Assembly: GCA_004558535.1 (NCBI GenBank)
Contig: SFCP01000028.1
Span: forward strand, 1-17,314
Origin: Bacteroidales bacterium
GTDB lineage: Bacteria > Bacteroidota > Bacteroidia > Bacteroidales > Bacteroidaceae
Direction of reading: 5' to 3'
DNA: 17,314 nt
Positions within the stretch are counted from its first letter, which is position 1; every line of letters starts with the position of its first letter. Below, one piece after another: positions 7,191 through 14,760 of this stretch. The notes under the pieces were generated by a model. It saw only the letters and a list, made by a program, of their open reading frames with translations. It ran no database searches and had not been told where the DNA came from. Both the position numbers and the translations under genes were made by a program.

Positions 7191-7610
7191 ATGATTACCT
7201 ACAACACCATCAACGTGAAAATGCCGGCTATCCGCCGCCGAGACACCTCGGCGTGGATCAAGGCCGTGGCCGCTTCCTACGGCAAACGCACGGGCGACAT
7301 CGCCTACGTATTCTGCGACGACGAGGAAATACTCCGCGTGAACCGCGAATACCTGCAGCACGACTACTACACCGACATCATTACCTTCGACTACTCCGAA
7401 GGCGACACCATCGCGGGCGACCTCTTTATCAGCCTCGACACAGTGCGAACCAACGCCGCACAGTTTGACACTACCTACGACGAAGAACTGCGCCGCGTCA
7501 TCATACACGGCATCCTGCACCTGTGCGGCATCAATGACAAGGGGCCGGGCGAACGCGAACAGATGGAAGCCGCTGAAAACCAAGCACTGGCTCTGCCCAC
7601 ACGCCCCTGA
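7191..7610 (+). CDS. ybeY: Endoribonuclease / rRNA maturation factor YbeY
   Basis: YbeY is a metal-dependent endoribonuclease needed for rRNA maturation and ribosome quality control. The 139-residue protein shows the family core NREYLQHDYYTDIITFDYSE in the middle and the metal-site motif HGILHLCG at 106-113. In E. coli the motif continues to a third histidine (HGxLHLxGxDH). Here that position is aspartate 116 (HLCGIND), a change I associate with Bacteroidetes homologues; aspartate could still bind the metal. It lies 55 bases after ruvB, in the same direction, and 66 bases before tyrS, with no clear terminator on either side. Confidence 0.95.
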   Translation: MITYNTINVKMPAIRRRDTSAWIKAVAASYGKRTGDIAYVFCDDEEILRVNREYLQHDYYTDIITFDYSEGDTIAGDLFISLDTVRTNAAQFDTTYDEELRRVIIHGILHLCGINDKGPGEREQMEAAENQALALPTRP

Positions 7611-7676
7611 GGCGACAGCAGGTGCTCCGCGCGCACACACCTATATTATATATAAGAAACTAAAAAGCTATCCGAT

Positions 7677-8972
7677 ATGAATTTCGTAGAAGAACTCCGG
7701 TGGCGCGGCATGCTCCACCAAATGATGCCCGGCACAGAGGAAATGCTCTCCCAGGGCATGGCTACTGCCTACGTGGGAATTGACCCCACAGCCGACTCGC
7801 TGCACATCGGCCACCTGTGCGGCGTAATGATGCTCCGCCACTTTCAACGCGCCGGCCACAAACCGCTGGCCCTGGTCGGCGGCGCAACCGGCATGATAGG
7901 CGACCCCTCGGGCAAAAGTGCCGAACGAAACCTCCTCAACGAGGAAACGCTGCGACACAACGTGACCTGCATCAAAGCACAGCTGGCACGCTTCCTCGAT
8001 TTCGAGAGCGACGCGCCCAACGCCGCCGAGTTGGTCAACAACTACGACTGGATGAAAGGATATTCCTTCCTGGATTTCGCACGCGAAATAGGAAAACACA
8101 TCACCGTCAACTACATGATGGCCAAAGACAGCGTGAAGCGCAGACTCAATGGCGAAGCCAGTGATGGACTCTCCTTTACTGAATTTACCTACCAGCTCCT
8201 TCAGGGCTACGACTTCCTGCATCTGTACCAGGAAAAGAACTGTAAACTGCAAATGGGAGGCTCGGACCAATGGGGAAATATCACTACGGGAACCGAACTC
8301 ATACGACGGAAACTCGGAAGTGACGCCGAGGCTTTCGCACTGACCTGCCCGCTCATCACAAAAGCCGACGGCAAGAAATTCGGCAAGACAGAGCAGGGAA
8401 ATGTATGGTTGGACCGCCGCTATACTACGCCCTACAAGTTCTATCAGTTCTGGTTGAACGTAGCAGATGCCGAAGCCGAACGCTATATCAAGATTTTCAC
8501 CTCGCTAAGCCGCGAGGAAATCGAAGCACTCATCGAGGAGCACCGCGCAGACCCCGGACGGCGCATCCTGCAAAAGCGATTGGGCGAAGAAGTGACCTGC
8601 CTGGTGCACGGCCGTGCCGACTACGAGTTAGCAGTCGAGGCCGGCAACATCCTCTTCGGCAAAGCGACCAAAGAAAGCCTGACAAAGCTGGACGAAGATA
8701 CGCTGCTGAGCGTCTTCGACGGCGTGCCGCAATTCGAAGTAAGCCGCGAGCAGGCACTGGGTGCCAAAGCCGTGGACCTCTTCGCCGGCACTACCCAATG
8801 CTTCCCCTCGAAAGGCGAAATGCGCAAGATGGTACAGGGCGGCGGCGTCAGCCTGAACAAAGAAAAACTGACGGCATTCGATCGTATCATCGAGGCAGAA
8901 GACCTCATCGCAGGGAAATATCTCCTCGTACAGCGCGGCAAGAAAAACTACTTCCTCATCACGGTGAAATAA
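7677..8972 (+). CDS. tyrS: Tyrosine--tRNA ligase TyrS
   Basis: This class I aminoacyl-tRNA synthetase charges tRNA-Tyr with tyrosine. The 431 residues match the bacterial type. Seen: the HIGH signature at 43-46, the tyrosine-binding loop containing GGATGMIGDPSGK, the conserved GGSDQWGN stretch, and the KMSKS-equivalent KFGKT at 234-238. The C-terminal S4 RNA-binding domain covers roughly 360-425. An A- and T-rich stretch with TATATTATATATAAG precedes the ATG, but I could not fit it to the -33/-7 consensus, so tyrS may have its own weak promoter or be read from ruvB. The Nudix gene follows after seven bases. Confidence 0.98.
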   Translation: MNFVEELRWRGMLHQMMPGTEEMLSQGMATAYVGIDPTADSLHIGHLCGVMMLRHFQRAGHKPLALVGGATGMIGDPSGKSAERNLLNEETLRHNVTCIKAQLARFLDFESDAPNAAELVNNYDWMKGYSFLDFAREIGKHITVNYMMAKDSVKRRLNGEASDGLSFTEFTYQLLQGYDFLHLYQEKNCKLQMGGSDQWGNITTGTELIRRKLGSDAEAFALTCPLITKADGKKFGKTEQGNVWLDRRYTTPYKFYQFWLNVADAEAERYIKIFTSLSREEIEALIEEHRADPGRRILQKRLGEEVTCLVHGRADYELAVEAGNILFGKATKESLTKLDEDTLLSVFDGVPQFEVSREQALGAKAVDLFAGTTQCFPSKGEMRKMVQGGGVSLNKEKLTAFDRIIEAEDLIAGKYLLVQRGKKNYFLITVK

Positions 8973-8979
8973 CTGCCCG

Positions 8980-9528
8980 ATGGACGCTCCTACCAAGCAT
9001 CCGCTGAGCCAGTTCCGCTTTTGTCCGCGCTGCGGCTCGCCGGATTTTCGCGAGCATGACGCCCGCAGCAAGCACTGCGTCGCCTGTGGTTTCACTTACT
9101 ACCACAATGCGGCAGCCGCCACCGTAGCTGTGATTGAAAATGCACGCGGCGAACTGCTCGTAGTGCGCCGTGCGCTCGAACCGGCCAAGGGAACGCTCGA
9201 CCTGCCGGGCGGATTTGTGGATCCCGGCGAGGGAGTGGACGAAGGATGCAGGCGCGAGGTGCGCGAGGAGACCAGTTTGGAAGTGACCACCATGGACTTC
9301 CTTTTCTCCCTGCCCAACGTGTACGTATTTTCCGGCTTTCCGGTGCACACTACGGACTGCTTCTTCCGCTGCAAGGTGGCTGACGAAAGCGCCGCCGGAG
9401 CAGCGGATGATGCGGCTTCGCTCAGGTGGTTGCCCTGGTCCGAGGTGCGGCCCGAACTGTTCGGTCTGCATTCTGTCCGCCGGGGCGTAGAGCGTCTGCT
9501 GGCCCTGCGCCGCGAGCCGCTGCCTTAG
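8980..9528 (+). CDS. Nudix hydrolase with N-terminal zinc ribbon
   Basis: Nudix enzymes hydrolyse nucleoside diphosphates linked to another group, such as NADH, ADP-ribose or damaged nucleotides. The 182-residue protein starts with a zinc ribbon, CPRCG at 15-19 and CVACG at 33-37, as in NADH pyrophosphatase-like proteins. The Nudix box runs from Gly78 to Leu100 (GFVDPGE, then REVREETSL). All catalytic glutamates are present, but the glycine usually following EEx is serine 99. The substrate cannot be told from sequence. It follows tyrS by seven bases, so they are probably cotranscribed. Its TAG stop touches the first unit of a 21-bp tandem repeat array. Confidence 0.93.
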   Translation: MDAPTKHPLSQFRFCPRCGSPDFREHDARSKHCVACGFTYYHNAAAATVAVIENARGELLVVRRALEPAKGTLDLPGGFVDPGEGVDEGCRREVREETSLEVTTMDFLFSLPNVYVFSGFPVHTTDCFFRCKVADESAAGAADDAASLRWLPWSEVRPELFGLHSVRRGVERLLALRREPLP

Positions 9529-9611
9529 ACTTCCGCGACACTATTTCAGACTTCCGCGAATCTTTCTCCGACTTCCGCGAATCTTTCTCTGACTTCCGCG
9601 GCACTTTCTCC
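9528..9611 (+). repeat. Four tandem 21-bp repeats between the Nudix and U32 genes
   Basis: Units occupy 9528-9548, 9549-9569, 9570-9590 and 9591-9611. All four begin GACTTCCGCG; units 2 and 3 continue AATCTTTCTC and are identical except for the last base. The array starts on the last base of the Nudix stop codon and ends 18 bases before the U32 ATG. It is in frame with U32 and would read as DFRESFS heptapeptides, but no start codon precedes it, so it is more likely part of the mRNA between the two genes. The period equals that of the 34-174 array, but the sequence is different. Confidence 0.95.
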
Positions 9612-9629
9612 CTTCCAAAATTTCCGTTC

Positions 9630-10892
9630 ATGCCTTTCCCCTCTCCTATCCTTGTCAACGGCGAGCCTGTCGAAGTCATGGCGCCCGCCGGCTCCCGCGA
9701 ATCCTTCGCTGCCGCCTTGAACGCCGGCGCCGACTCCGTCTATTTCGGCATCGAAGCCCTGAATATGCGGGCCCATTCGGCGGGACGCTTCACACTGGAG
9801 GACTTGCACGAAATCGCAAGTCGCTGTGCCGAACGCGGTGTCAAGTCCTACCTCACCGTAAATACCATTATTTATGACGAAGACCTGGACTTGATGCAGC
9901 GCATCTGCGACGCAGCGCGAACGGCGGGCGTCTCGGCCGTCATTGCCGCCGACGTGGCCGTACTCGACTACTGCCGCGAAATCGGTCAGGAGGTACATCT
10001 GTCCACCCAGCTCAACATCTCGAACACGCGGGCCCTGCGCTTTTACGCCCGCTACGCCGATGTCGTTGTCTTGGCACGCGAACTGAACCTGCAGCAGGTA
10101 GCCCGTATCCGCCAATACATTGACAGCCACGACATCAAGGGACCCTCGGGCCACCCGCTGCGCATCGAAATGTTCTGTCACGGCGCACTGTGCATGGCCG
10201 TGAGCGGAAAGTGCTACCTGTCGCTTGACAATTTGGGCCGCTCGGCCAACCGCGGCGAATGTATGCAGGTCTGCCGCCGCGGATATACGGTGCGCGATCG
10301 CGAAACGGGCGTGGAGCTGGACGTAGACAATAAGTACATCATGAGTCCCAAGGACCTGAAGACCATCGGATTCCTGGATAAAATGGTCGAAGCCGGCGTC
10401 CGTGTCTTCAAAATCGAAGGCCGTGCGCGCAGTGCCGAATATGTGGACACCGTCGTACGCTGTTATCGCGAGGCACTGGCTGCCGTGGCCGACGGAAGCT
10501 TTACCCAGGAGAAAGTACAAGCTTGGGACGCGCGCCTTGCCACCGTCTTCAACCGCGGATTCTGGGACGGGTATTATTTAGGTCAGAAGTTGGGCGAATG
10601 GAGCAGCACCTACGGGTCCTCGGCTACGGAACGGAAAGTATACGTAGGCAAGGGGGTGAAGTATTTCTCGCGGTTGGGTGTAGGCGAATTCTACATAGAA
10701 GCCGGCGAAGTGGAGGTAGGCGACCATCTCGTTGTCATAGGGCCGACCACCGGCGCGATGTACGTCGACGCCACCGAGATACATTTCGACAACGGGCCGA
10801 TAGCAAAGGCTGTCAAGGGACAATCGGTCTCCATTCCCGTCAGTGGTAAAATCCGTCCCTCGGACAAACTTTACAAACTCGTAAAAGCGTAA
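9630..10892 (+). CDS. U32 family peptidase-like protein (TrhP/YegQ-like)
   Basis: The 420-residue protein begins with the family's EVMAPAGSRESFAAALNAGA segment and has the TIM-barrel pattern of U32 proteins. A cysteine cluster, FCHGALCMAVSGKC with Cys183, 188 and 195 followed by CMQVC with Cys211 and 215, fits the conserved cysteines of the group. Relatives such as E. coli YegQ/TrhP take part in prephenate-dependent 5-hydroxyuridine formation at tRNA position 34; others are collagenase-like. I favour the tRNA-modification role because of the cysteines and the translation-related neighbours, as inference. The ATG at 9630 is chosen since the frame upstream overlaps the Nudix gene and is repeat DNA. 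The stop codon merges into the following terminator. Confidence 0.92.
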   Translation: MPFPSPILVNGEPVEVMAPAGSRESFAAALNAGADSVYFGIEALNMRAHSAGRFTLEDLHEIASRCAERGVKSYLTVNTIIYDEDLDLMQRICDAARTAGVSAVIAADVAVLDYCREIGQEVHLSTQLNISNTRALRFYARYADVVVLARELNLQQVARIRQYIDSHDIKGPSGHPLRIEMFCHGALCMAVSGKCYLSLDNLGRSANRGECMQVCRRGYTVRDRETGVELDVDNKYIMSPKDLKTIGFLDKMVEAGVRVFKIEGRARSAEYVDTVVRCYREALAAVADGSFTQEKVQAWDARLATVFNRGFWDGYYLGQKLGEWSSTYGSSATERKVYVGKGVKYFSRLGVGEFYIEAGEVEVGDHLVVIGPTTGAMYVDATEIHFDNGPIAKAVKGQSVSIPVSGKIRPSDKLYKLVKA

Positions 10893-10950
10893 AACCCTCT
10901 GCGCCACAGGGGCAGCCAAGTGCTTCCCGGTGGCCGCTGACAGGGTTTTT
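10891..10950 (+). terminator. Long terminator hairpin after the U32 gene
   Basis: AAAACCCT at 10891-10898 pairs with AGGGTTTT at 10942-10949, ending in a T run to 10950. Inside, GCCAC (10903-10907) pairs with GTGGC (10930-10934). At the tip GGG and GCA (10909-10914) pair with TGC and CCC (10921-10928) across a TT bulge, with a six-base loop. The stem begins inside the TAA stop of the U32 gene. The A run on one side and T run on the other mean it could work in both directions. It separates the tyrS-side operon from the HAD-ribF operon. Confidence 0.7.
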
Positions 10951-10966
10951 CTTCAATTTATACAGC

Positions 10967-11602
10967 ATGAATTTACTTTTTGACTTTGGCGGCGTCATCG
11001 TAGACCTTGACAGGGAGCGCTGCATCGCGGCTTTCGAAAAATTAGGTTTCGATGTGCGGCCCTATCTGGGGACTTACGCGCAAGCAGGTCTGTTTTCCGA
11101 ACTCGAACGGGGCCAAGTGTCCGTCCCGGTGTTCTGCGAGCGGCTGCGAAGTCTTTGCGGCGCGCCCCAACTGTCCGACCGCGACATCGTGCAGGCTTGG
11201 GAAGCGTACCTGACGACCATTCCCGAGGAACGACTGGAGATGTTGTTGAAACTGAAAAAGACGCACCGTCTTTTCCTGCTGAGCAACACGAACGCGGTGC
11301 ACTGGGCGCAGGCCGAAAATACCCTTTTCCGCTACCGGGGCCTTGGCGTGGAGGATTTCTTTGAGAAGTGCTTCCTTTCGTTCGAGATGGGCGTGGAAAA
11401 GCCTGCTCCGGAGATTTTCCTGCGAACGGCCGAGGGCATCGGATGTCCGCCCGGGGAAATCCTGTTCCTCGACGATTCCGAAACAAATTGTCTGGCGGCG
11501 CGCGCAGTCGGTATGCAGGCGCTCGTAGCGCCTGCCCGGAGCGGCTGGCTGCCTTATTTCGACGAAGCAGGTCGCTTGGTGGAACCGCTACCTGCCTTGT
11601 AA
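10967..11602 (+). CDS. HAD family (subfamily IA) phosphatase
   Basis: The 211-residue protein is a haloacid dehalogenase-type hydrolase that would remove phosphate from a small metabolite. Motif I is DFGGVIVDLD with nucleophile Asp6; the usual second aspartate (DxD) is Gly8, as in the YihX-like DxGxV group. Motif II is SNT at 106-108, motif III is Lys145 in VEKPAPEIF, and motif IV is LDDSETN with Asp169-170. A helical cap fits residues 15-90. It is the first gene of an operon; ribF begins two bases after its stop. A role in flavin metabolism, for example removing phosphate from a riboflavin precursor, is possible from this placement but unproven. Confidence 0.9.
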   Translation: MNLLFDFGGVIVDLDRERCIAAFEKLGFDVRPYLGTYAQAGLFSELERGQVSVPVFCERLRSLCGAPQLSDRDIVQAWEAYLTTIPEERLEMLLKLKKTHRLFLLSNTNAVHWAQAENTLFRYRGLGVEDFFEKCFLSFEMGVEKPAPEIFLRTAEGIGCPPGEILFLDDSETNCLAARAVGMQALVAPARSGWLPYFDEAGRLVEPLPAL

Positions 11603-11603
11603 T

Positions 11604-12554
11604 ATGAAAATTCTGCGCGACATACAGCCCGATGTGCCGGCCGGCGACTTGTGCGTCGGTCGCAGTGCTTTCTGTGCCACGATTGGTTTTTTCGATGGCG
11701 TACACCGGGGGCACTGCCACCTGCTTCGCCAGGTGGCCGAGGCTGCGCGTCAGCGCGGACTGGGCACTTTGGCCGTCACCTTTACCGACCATCCGCGTCG
11801 CGCCTTGGGCGGGAATTACGTACCTCCCCTGCTGACCACGCCGGAAGCGAAGTTGCAGTTGCTCGCGGCGACCGGCCTGGACGCCTGTGCCCTGCTCGAC
11901 TTCACGCCGGCTTTGGCGTCGCTCGGCTCGGCTGAATTCATGGAGCGTTACCTGCTTCGTGCGCTCCGGGTCCGGTGTCTGGTCATCGGCTACGACCACC
12001 ATTTCGGACACGACCGCACGGCCGTTTTCGCGGACTACGTGCAGTACGGCCGCCAGTGCGGCATAGAGGTAATTCCCGCCCTGCCGCTGCCCACCGATGG
12101 CCCGTCGGTCAGTTCTTCGGCCGTGCGGCGCTACCTGGACGAGGGGGCAGTGGACGCTGCCGCCGAGGCGCTGGGACGCCCCTACGCGCTGGGCGGCACT
12201 GTCGTCGAGGGACGTCACAACGGGCGGCTGCTGGGCTTCCCCACCGCCAACCTGCGGCCCGCTTCGGCACAGTTGGCTGTACCCGCACAGGGTGTCTATG
12301 CCGCCCGCGCCGCGTGGAACGGGCGTACTTGGCCCGCCATGGTCAACATCGGGCACCGGCCCACGCTCGACAACGGCAACGATGTGACCATCGAGGCCCA
12401 TCTGATAGGTTTTTCGGGCGACCTCTATGGTGCGCCGCTCACTTTGTCCTTCGTAAGTCGTCTGCGCGACGAACGCACGTTTCATTCGCTCGACGCCCTG
12501 CGCCACCAATTGGCCGCAGATGCCCGTCAGGCGCAATCCATCCTTGGTGTATGA
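11604..12554 (+). CDS. ribF: Bifunctional riboflavin kinase / FAD synthetase RibF
   Basis: RibF phosphorylates riboflavin to FMN and adenylates FMN to FAD. The 316-residue protein has both domains. The N-terminal FMN adenylyltransferase domain carries the nucleotidyltransferase motif GFFDGVHRGH at 28-37, DHHFGHDR near 132-139, and the VSSSAVRRYL segment near 170. The C-terminal flavokinase domain carries GRHNGRLLGFPTAN (PTAN at 213-216), GVYAAR and NIGHRPTLDNG. The start is one base after the HAD stop (TAATATG), and the stop overlaps the next gene by four bases (ATGA). I see no FMN riboswitch upstream. FMN from this enzyme is the cofactor of the Dus enzyme encoded two genes later. Confidence 0.97.
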   Translation: MKILRDIQPDVPAGDLCVGRSAFCATIGFFDGVHRGHCHLLRQVAEAARQRGLGTLAVTFTDHPRRALGGNYVPPLLTTPEAKLQLLAATGLDACALLDFTPALASLGSAEFMERYLLRALRVRCLVIGYDHHFGHDRTAVFADYVQYGRQCGIEVIPALPLPTDGPSVSSSAVRRYLDEGAVDAAAEALGRPYALGGTVVEGRHNGRLLGFPTANLRPASAQLAVPAQGVYAARAAWNGRTWPAMVNIGHRPTLDNGNDVTIEAHLIGFSGDLYGAPLTLSFVSRLRDERTFHSLDALRHQLAADARQAQSILGV

Positions 12555-13414
12555 AAACATCCCACAAGCCGCTTACATCCATCGTGCTGGCGCTGCTGCT
12601 GTTCTTCACGGCGCAGTTTATCGCCGGCTTTACAGCCGTGATTGTCTACCACATTCTGCATCCGGACTGCTATGACGTCGATCCCGCCAGCATCACCGCC
12701 AGCGAGCCGCGCCTGTTGCTTTACTGTATGGCGGCCGCGTACCTCGTCATGGTGCCCATGCTGTTTGTCCTGGGGCTGGTTCGTCGCAACTGTGCGGCAG
12801 CCGGTCCGCGCCGCCTGCCCATTTCGCGCCAGGTGGAAGCCTTGGGCCTTTTGCTACTGCTGACACTGGGCTGCAGCTGCCTGGGTGCGGTGCTCCAACT
12901 GCCCGATGACGGTACGAGCGAGCTGTTTACGCGGTTCAAGGATTATCCTGTGAGCTGGCCACTCCTTTGTTTGTTGGGTCCCTTGTTCGAGGAATTGATT
13001 TTTCGCGAGAATTTGGCGCGCCAGTTCCACCTGTGGGGACTCCGTCCCGCCTTTGCCGCTGCGATTTCGGCCCTGTCGTTCGGCCTTATCCACCTGAATT
13101 TGGCACAGGGTGTGCCTGCTGCCATATTGGGCTTCGTCCTGGGTCTTTACTACTTCCGCACGGGCAACATCCGTCTCTGCCTCGCGGCCCACGTGCTCAA
13201 CAACAGTACGGCCATGGTGCTGCTTTTCTTTCCCGAAGTCGAGGCTGCCATCGCCGGCCTGCCGTCCGTTTGGCTTTGGGTAGCCGCCGGTGGCTCGTTT
13301 GTCGTCTGCGGCTGTGGCCTGTACCTCCGTCTGTTTCGCGGGGCGGGCAGTTTGTCGCTCCGTGTGCCTCCCCCGCCGCCCATAGCGAGGGATTGTGCGG
13401 CCGGAGCGGCTTGA
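12551..13414 (+). CDS. CPBP family intramembrane metalloprotease homologue
   Basis: This 287-residue membrane protein belongs to the CPBP/Abi family, related to Rce1 prenyl-protein proteases and to bacteriocin-immunity proteins. Hydrophobic segments lie at about 9-35, 55-77, 95-115, 132-146, 163-205 and 235-258. The three family motifs are complete: EExxxR at 147-152 (EELIFR), FxxxH ending at His181 (FGLIH), and HxxxN at 214-218. The C-terminal tail is unusual, with a run of five prolines and a small-residue end after the last helix. The ATG overlaps the ribF stop as ATGA. The substrate is unknown, and its operon position gives no firm clue. Confidence 0.9.
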   Translation: MKTSHKPLTSIVLALLLFFTAQFIAGFTAVIVYHILHPDCYDVDPASITASEPRLLLYCMAAAYLVMVPMLFVLGLVRRNCAAAGPRRLPISRQVEALGLLLLLTLGCSCLGAVLQLPDDGTSELFTRFKDYPVSWPLLCLLGPLFEELIFRENLARQFHLWGLRPAFAAAISALSFGLIHLNLAQGVPAAILGFVLGLYYFRTGNIRLCLAAHVLNNSTAMVLLFFPEVEAAIAGLPSVWLWVAAGGSFVVCGCGLYLRLFRGAGSLSLRVPPPPPIARDCAAGAA

Positions 13415-13444
13415 TTGTTTCATTTGTCAGCAGTTTCATTCTTC

Positions 13445-14470
13445 ATGAAGATAGGTCATTTGGATTTGGGTGAACGTCCGTTGCTATTGGCACCGATGGA
13501 GGACGTCACCGACATAGGTTTCCGTTTGCTATGCCGCCGCATGGGCGCCGCCATGGTCTATTCCGAATTTGTGGCCGCCGATGCGCTGGTGCGTATGGTC
13601 AACCGCAGTCTGGACAAGCTGGTCGTGTGTGCCGAGGAGCGCCCCGTAGCGATACAGATCTACGGCAAGGACCCCGGCGCCGTGCGCGAAGCGGCGCAGA
13701 TTGTGGTGGAGCGTGCGCGTCCCGACGTGCTGGACCTGAATTTCGGCTGTCCGGTCAAGAAAGTGGCGGGCAAGGGTGCCGGTGCCGGCCTGTTGCAGAA
13801 CGTCCCCCTGCTGCTTGAAATCACGCGTGCCGTGGTCGATGCCGTCGATGTGCCTGTGACGGCCAAGACGCGGCTGGGCTGGGACGATTCCCACCGCATC
13901 ATTGTCCCCCTGGCCGAACAGCTGCAGGACTGTGGCGTCCGGGCGCTGACCATCCACGGCCGCACGCGGTCGCAGATGTACACCGGCCAGGCCGACTGGA
14001 CCCTTATCGGCGAGGTGAAGCGCAATCCGCGGATGCACATCCCCATCATTGGCAACGGCGACGTGACGGATGCAGCATCGGCGCGTCGCGGTTTCGAGGA
14101 CTACGGCGTGGATGCCGTCATGATAGGGCGTGCCACGTTCGGCCGCCCCTGGATTTTCCGCGAGATCCGCGATGCCGGGGGCTTCCCGCCCTTGGCGCCG
14201 GAGTGTGCGGCCCAGGCAATCGACAGTCCGCACGCTGTGCTCTCGCCCGACTGGCAGCTGGACGTCCTGCGGGAACAAGTGCGCCAGAGTGTGGCCCGTA
14301 TCGGCGAGCACCGCGGCATCCTGCACGTGCGGCGTCACTTGGCGGCCACGCCGCTCTTCAAGGGGATTGCCAATTTCCGCCAGATGCGCATCGCCCTGCT
14401 GCGTGCCGAGACCTGCGACGAACTTTTCCGTCTGATGGAGGAGGTACGCGAACTGCTGCCCCGCCCATAG
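13445..14470 (+). CDS. dusB: tRNA-dihydrouridine synthase (DusB-like)
   Basis: Dus enzymes are FMN-dependent and reduce uridine to dihydrouridine in tRNA. The 341-residue protein has the FMN-binding start LLLAPMEDVTD at 13-23, the catalytic cysteine 102 in LNFGCPVKK, the TAKTRLGWDD segment, the HGRTRSQMYTG motif from His171, GNGDV at 203-207, and IGRATFGRPWIF. It is a complete TIM barrel with the helical C-terminal domain. The ATG at 13445 gives the family N terminus; a TTG ten codons upstream is less likely. It is last in the HAD-ribF-CPBP-dus operon and is followed by two terminators. Its separation from CPBP is 30 bases. Confidence 0.95.
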   Translation: MKIGHLDLGERPLLLAPMEDVTDIGFRLLCRRMGAAMVYSEFVAADALVRMVNRSLDKLVVCAEERPVAIQIYGKDPGAVREAAQIVVERARPDVLDLNFGCPVKKVAGKGAGAGLLQNVPLLLEITRAVVDAVDVPVTAKTRLGWDDSHRIIVPLAEQLQDCGVRALTIHGRTRSQMYTGQADWTLIGEVKRNPRMHIPIIGNGDVTDAASARRGFEDYGVDAVMIGRATFGRPWIFREIRDAGGFPPLAPECAAQAIDSPHAVLSPDWQLDVLREQVRQSVARIGEHRGILHVRRHLAATPLFKGIANFRQMRIALLRAETCDELFRLMEEVRELLPRP

Positions 14471-14521
14471 CGGCGCCGGTCAGGTCGGCAGGAATGCATG
14501 CAGGGGGAAACGGATACAAAT

Positions 14522-14562
14522 AAAAAGGGGGTGGCAGAAGCCTTGTCTGCCATCCCGTTTTT
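14522..14562. terminator. Bidirectional rho-independent terminator after dus
   Basis: GGCAGA at 14533-14538 pairs with TCTGCC at 14546-14551 around a seven-base loop. The stem extends through GGG (14528-14530) and CCC (14554-14556). It is flanked by AAAAA at 14522-14526 and TTTTT at 14558-14562, so it can end both the dus operon and leftward transcripts. Confidence 0.85.
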
Positions 14563-14568
14563 ATTGGG

Positions 14569-14595
14569 TATTGTCCCGCCGGACAATATGTTTTT
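14569..14595 (+). terminator. Second terminator hairpin in tandem
   Basis: TATTGTCC at 14569-14576 pairs perfectly with GGACAATA at 14581-14588 around the loop CGCC. The sequence TGTTTTT follows at 14589-14595. It lies six bases beyond the first terminator and would back it up for plus-strand transcription. Confidence 0.65.
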
Positions 14596-14604
14596 GAGAG
14601 AATT

Positions 14605-14692
14605 GAAACCAAGCCATGTGCTGCGGTTTCGAGGGGTGTTTTAATGAGAGCAAGTGATGTTTTCACTTGTGGCGGTCGCGTTTCGACCGGCC
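14605..14692. other. Three further stem-loops in the convergent gap
   Basis: GAAACC (14605-14610) pairs with GGTTTC (14625-14630). CAAGTGA (14651-14657) pairs with TCACTTG (14663-14669). CGGTCG (14673-14678) pairs with CGACCG (14684-14689). No T run follows any of them on either strand. They lie in a 290-base region without a gene between the convergent dus and DUF4252 genes. They may be part of the 3' untranslated end of the minus-strand operon or a small structured RNA. Confidence 0.5.
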
Positions 14693-14760
14693 ATTATGAG
14701 GAAGTCGTTGTTTTCGCTGTGTGGGTGCGCTTGCGCGTCGTGTGTATTGTTTTGCCCGTC

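Noticed and set aside
9426..9629. N-terminal extension of the U32 protein
   Set aside because: It would overlap the Nudix gene by about 100 bases and consist of low-complexity and 21-bp repeat sequence; family homology starts just after the ATG at 9630.
10951..11003. FMN riboswitch before the ribF operon
   Set aside because: The short leader between the terminator and the HAD gene has no room for the conserved riboswitch fold.
13415..13444. TTG start ten codons upstream for dus
   Set aside because: The ATG at 13445 leads straight into the usual Dus N terminus, and the extra residues look like untranslated sequence.
14641..14694. Tiny 17-codon open frame on the minus strand after the DUF4252 gene
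   Set aside because: It consists of the two hairpins and has no support beyond a start and a stop codon.
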